This document shows, one piece after another, positions 7,107 through 9,303 of a DNA stretch of 9,303 nt. The notes under the pieces were generated by a model. The model did not search any database, had not been told where the DNA came from, and saw only the letters and a program-made list of their open reading frames with translations. This stretch comes from Deltaproteobacteria bacterium RIFCSPLOWO2_02_56_12. Its GTDB lineage: Bacteria > Desulfobacterota > Binatia > UBA9968. Where the stretch lies: the NCBI GenBank assembly GCA_001799045.1, contig MGRY01000163.1:1-9303 (forward strand), read 5' to 3'. Made by a program: the position numbers and the translations under genes. Every line of letters begins with the position of its first letter. Position 1 is the stretch's first letter.

Positions 7107-7122
7107 CCCGCCATATTAGCTC

Positions 7123-7150
7123 TTGACCCCGCCTGGGGTCTGGTTCTATT
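7123..7150 (+). promoter_or_regulatory. Possible promoter of the threonine ammonia-lyase gene
   Basis: TTGACC (7123-7128) matches five of six bases of a sigma70 -35 box. TCTATT (7145-7150) is a four-of-six -10 box at 16-bp spacing. Transcription would start around 7157-7159, essentially at the ATG. The match is weak, and the spacer overlaps a hairpin that could instead serve as a terminator. Confidence 0.3.
7125..7140. terminator. Perfect 6-bp stem hairpin between operon and threonine ammonia-lyase gene
   Basis: GACCCC and GGGGTC form a perfect GC-rich stem around a 4-base loop, 18 bases after the stop codon of the metalloprotein gene. On the + strand it is followed by a T-rich but interrupted stretch (TGGTTCTATTTCT). 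It could be a weak intrinsic terminator of the oxidoreductase operon; the T tract is poorer than usual. Confidence 0.35.
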
Positions 7151-7158
7151 TCTATGCC

Positions 7159-8388
7159 ATGATTGCCCTGAGAAATATCCAAGCCGCGCGGGAGCGCATT
7201 CAGAGCCGCATCTACTGCTCTCCCTGCGCCTATTCGGAGACCGTAAGCCAGATGGCGGGAAACCGCGTCTTCTTCAAGCTGGATAACTTGCAAATGACCG
7301 GCTCCTTTAAGGAAAGAGGGGCGTTGAATCGTCTTCTGACGCTTTCCCGTGGAGAGGCGGAACGCGGCGTCATTGCGGCGAGCGCGGGAAACCACGGCAT
7401 GGCCGTAGCATTCCACAGCCAGCGGCTTGGAATTCCATCCACCATCGTCATGCCGGTTCACGCGCCGCTCATCAAGGTCAGTTGGGTACAGCGTTACGGT
7501 GCGCGGACTGTGCTCCACGGAGAGGATTATGATGCGGCTTTTGAGGAAGCCCAACGTCTCAGGGTTGACAAGGGGCTCACATTCATCCACGCCTTTGACG
7601 ACCCTGAGGTCGTGGCTGGTCAGGGAACTCTGGGGCTGGAGTTGCTGGAGCAGAATCCAGAGCTGGAGGCGGTTATCGTCCCGGTCGGAGGCGGCGGCCT
7701 GATAGCCGGAGTAGCCCTGGCCATTAAAGAGTCGGCGCCGAAGACCCGGATCATTGGCGTGCAGGCCGAACAGCTTCCTGCCATGATAGCTGCGGTGGAA
7801 AAAGGCGCCGTGGTACATCTCCCTTCGGCAACAACCATCGCCGACGGCATCGCAGTACGCGCCGTTGGAAAGATTCCCCTGGAGCTGGTCAAAAAATACG
7901 TCGACGACATCGTTACAGTCAGTGAGGCAGAGATTGCCAACGCTATCCTCCTGCTTCTGGAGATCGAAAAGACAGTAGCTGAAGGGGCCGCGGCCGTTCC
8001 CCTGGCAGCTCTGATCAACCGCAAGGTAGATCTCACCGGAAAAAAAGTGGCCCTGATCGTCTCTGGTGGCAACATCGACATGAACCTGATATCCCGCATC
8101 ATCGAAAAAGGGCTCATTCAGGATGGGCGACTGGCCCGCCTTTCAGTTACTCTTACCGACCGGCCAGGATCCTTGGCCCGCCTTACCGAGTGCCTGGGAA
8201 AAGAGCGGGCCAATATCCTCCAGATCGAACACGTTCGAGGCTTCGGAGAGATAGCGATTGGGGAAACCGAGGTGGAGTTGATTTTGGAAACGACGGGCCG
8301 GGAGCATATCCACCGGATCAACGAGGCCCTTCGAGGGGAGGGCTTTCGAATCAACGTTGGACCCTCTAAAGACAAACCGAGAACTTGA
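7159..8388 (+). CDS. ilvA: Threonine ammonia-lyase (threonine dehydratase), PLP enzyme with ACT domain
   Basis: This enzyme deaminates L-threonine to 2-oxobutanoate and ammonia, the first step toward isoleucine, in the cytoplasm. It has 409 residues from the chosen ATG. The PLP lysine is K51 in TGSFKERGA, the Gly-rich phosphate loop is PVGGGGLIAG (175-184), and SAGNHGMAVAFHSQRLGIP is the typical conserved block. Residues from about 325 form a C-terminal ACT domain (LTDRPGSLARL, then ILQIEHVR), a small-molecule regulatory fold, which makes this the roughly 400-residue single-ACT form. A TTG at 7123 would add 12 residues (MTPPGVWFYFYA), but the ATG at 7159 fits the family start (MIALRNIQAARERI). 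Neither has a clear Shine-Dalgarno sequence. It is probably a separate transcription unit unrelated to the respiratory genes. A serine/threonine dehydratase with biodegradative use is also possible. Confidence 0.9.
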   Translation: MIALRNIQAARERIQSRIYCSPCAYSETVSQMAGNRVFFKLDNLQMTGSFKERGALNRLLTLSRGEAERGVIAASAGNHGMAVAFHSQRLGIPSTIVMPVHAPLIKVSWVQRYGARTVLHGEDYDAAFEEAQRLRVDKGLTFIHAFDDPEVVAGQGTLGLELLEQNPELEAVIVPVGGGGLIAGVALAIKESAPKTRIIGVQAEQLPAMIAAVEKGAVVHLPSATTIADGIAVRAVGKIPLELVKKYVDDIVTVSEAEIANAILLLLEIEKTVAEGAAAVPLAALINRKVDLTGKKVALIVSGGNIDMNLISRIIEKGLIQDGRLARLSVTLTDRPGSLARLTECLGKERANILQIEHVRGFGEIAIGETEVELILETTGREHIHRINEALRGEGFRINVGPSKDKPRT

Positions 8389-8393
8389 TGGTG

Positions 8394-8421
8394 GCGGGCT
8401 CAGTCTAACCGATCGAGCCGC
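8394..8421. terminator. Possible bidirectional hairpin between convergent genes
   Basis: GCGGGCTC (8394-8401) can pair with GAGCCGC (8415-8421) across a 13-base loop with one bulged G. It lies between the stops of the two convergent genes, where a terminator is expected. There is no T tract, so this is weak. Confidence 0.25.
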
Positions 8422-8453
8422 TCAGAAAATCATAGAGTTCATTGCGGTGTTAA

Positions 8454-8990
8454 CTATGCCACTTTTTTCTTCACAGTTGCTCCCTGCCAGATGACACGCA
8501 CAAATTTGTTATTGTGGCCCCATTTGTAGACGACACTTCCACCAAACGCTTTCTCGAGACAACGTCCCAGCCTTTGGGCTAGCTTTTCCGTGGTCGTCTC
8601 TATCTTCCACTCAGTGCCGTCGGCGAGAATACGCATAATTCGCTCAAGCGGATTCTTTTCTCGCGCCCTCTCCTCTTCGTTTCTCAGCATCAGTAACATC
8701 TCCCGCTTCTCTTTGGGTGTAGCTCCCAAAAGGCGAAGCTCGCCTGACGGATAGTGATCCCGTATTTTTCTGCAGGCCGGGCAGCGGGTATTAGAGACTT
8801 CCTCGCGAGACTCAACCAAATCGCGAACCTCTGGTGGGGGCGTGAGGGTCCATCGCCTACGGTAATAGACGGCCCCGCAGCCACGGCAATTAAGTATCCC
8901 CTTCGGTGACCAGCGAGGGAGATACGTATCCCTTTCGACGTTAACCCTTTTCTTATAATTCGTGTTGTACCTTTTCTGGCCTTGTGTCAT
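8454..8990 (-). CDS. BCAM0308-type zinc-ribbon protein
   Basis: This is a basic 178-residue soluble protein. Two CxxC pairs, C35/C38 (NCRGCGAVYYRRRW) and C70/C73 (CPACRKIRDHYPSGEL), form a treble-clef or zinc-ribbon-like unit in the N-terminal half. The middle is charged and helical (KREMLLMLRNEEERARE). The C-terminal half reads WKIETTTEKLAQRLGR, then LEKAFGG and VYKWGHNNKFVRVIW. I recognise this architecture as the BCAM0308 family, which has no established function as far as I know; the zinc ribbon plus basic character suggests nucleic-acid or ribosome binding. The start is well supported by AAAGGGAG seven bases upstream of the ATG. It converges on the threonine ammonia-lyase gene, with 65 bases between stops. 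It does not appear to be linked to the respiratory operon. Confidence 0.85.
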   Translation of the reverse strand: MTQGQKRYNTNYKKRVNVERDTYLPRWSPKGILNCRGCGAVYYRRRWTLTPPPEVRDLVESREEVSNTRCPACRKIRDHYPSGELRLLGATPKEKREMLLMLRNEEERAREKNPLERIMRILADGTEWKIETTTEKLAQRLGRCLEKAFGGSVVYKWGHNNKFVRVIWQGATVKKKVA

Positions 8991-8997
8991 TATTTTT

Positions 8998-9005
8998 CTC
9001 CCTTT
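8998..9005 (-). promoter_or_regulatory. Strong ribosome binding site of the BCAM0308-type gene
   Basis: On the minus strand AAAGGGAG stands seven bases before the ATG at 8990. It fixes the start of the zinc-ribbon protein. Confidence 0.65.
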
Positions 9006-9010
9006 CGAAG

Positions 9011-9027
9011 TGTCCGCACCCCGGACA
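9011..9027. promoter_or_regulatory. Inverted repeat in the leader of the BCAM0308-type gene
   Basis: TGTCCG and CGGACA form a perfect 6-bp inverted repeat with a 5-base spacer. It ends five bases upstream of the Shine-Dalgarno sequence of the minus-strand gene. It could be an operator or an mRNA hairpin that affects initiation; which of these it is cannot be told from one copy. Confidence 0.35.
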
Positions 9028-9303
9028 TCGACCGTTCAGTTACGCCAACTGTTTTCTCTTCAAAATTCACGCACATTCCATGCCAATGCAGAAAAAAAGA
9101 CATTCAGAAACATAGCCGATATTTTAGCGGAAAATGGCATCGGGGCCACTTTCCCTATTCGCACAATTGCGAAGAAGCACGGACTGGACTCCTAAATCTG
9201 CAAATGGTTTCAGGGCTTCGGCCAGAAACCGTAGTGATAATTATAGTCATTCCCTCTCTCATCTGAGGCACAATTCTTGCTCTCGCTATGTTTAGAACAA
9301 GGC
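9028..9303. other. Gene-poor right end
   Basis: This segment is visibly more AT-rich than the rest of the window and holds no convincing complete gene. A plus-strand frame ending with the TAA at 9193-9195 reads protein-like over its last 30 or so residues (FRNIADILAENGIGATFPIR) but has no good start or ribosome site. The remainder contains the hairpin at 9206-9230 and otherwise nothing I can name. Confidence 0.5.
9206..9230. repeat. Hairpin with cTTCGg tetraloop
   Basis: The outer stem GGTTTC/GAAACC and inner stem GGC/GCC close on a TTCG loop, with a small AG/A internal loop between them. In RNA, C(UUCG)G is an exceptionally stable tetraloop. No T tract follows on either strand, so calling it a terminator is not justified. 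Confidence 0.45.

Noticed and set aside
6556..7119. Plus-strand open frame of 187 codons
   Set aside because: Overlaps the metalloprotein gene in another frame; Pro/Arg/Ser-rich translation with no motif and no ribosome site.
7060..7818. Minus-strand open frame of 252 codons
   Set aside because: Antisense to the threonine ammonia-lyase, which has its PLP lysine and Gly loop in the plus frame.
8962..9195. Plus-strand ORF of 77 codons starting inside the BCAM0308-type gene
   Set aside because: Its first third overlaps the start and ribosome site of the well-supported minus-strand gene, and it lacks a ribosome site; only its tail looks protein-like, noted as a finding instead.

Overview
The window looks like a chromosomal segment of an uncultivated, moderately GC-rich bacterium with an anaerobic or nitrogen-cycling respiratory lifestyle. 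Two things suggest this: an operon whose large subunits read like the periplasmic nitrite oxidoreductase (NXR) of Nitrospira, and intergenic palindromic repeats of a style common in soil and subsurface metagenome genomes (Methylomirabilota, Desulfobacterota and similar lineages). I cannot fix the phylum from the sequence.

Layout. Bases 1-7106 (+ strand) hold a five-gene respiratory module. First is a molybdopterin catalytic subunit of the NXR/NarG type, cut at its 5' end and carrying a Tat signal. Next come a 96-residue protein of unknown function, a four-cluster iron-sulfur beta subunit (NxrB-like), a TorD/NarJ-type maturation chaperone, and a 324-residue protein with an HExxH motif and a C-terminal zinc ribbon. 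The last four genes follow each other with short gaps or an ATGA overlap. The alpha subunit would be folded and loaded with cofactor in the cytoplasm with the chaperone's help, pair with the signal-less beta subunit, and be exported through Tat as a complex. No heme or membrane gamma subunit gene lies in the window, so the electron partner must be encoded elsewhere or upstream. The direction of the reaction (nitrite oxidation or nitrate reduction) cannot be decided from the sequence.

The two larger gaps in this operon (3439-3668 and 5228-5331) are filled with repeats. Two elements, unrelated in sequence, share one design: inverted arms each made of in-phase 7-bp units. A third is a roughly 100-bp palindrome of the TGTCATTCTGAGC type, with an extra half-copy behind it.

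Bases 7107-9303 are a separate neighbourhood. A threonine ammonia-lyase with a C-terminal ACT domain (+) faces a BCAM0308-type zinc-ribbon protein (-). The last 313 bases hold no convincing gene, only the leader of the minus-strand gene, a coding-like stretch of doubtful status and a small hairpin with a TTCG loop.
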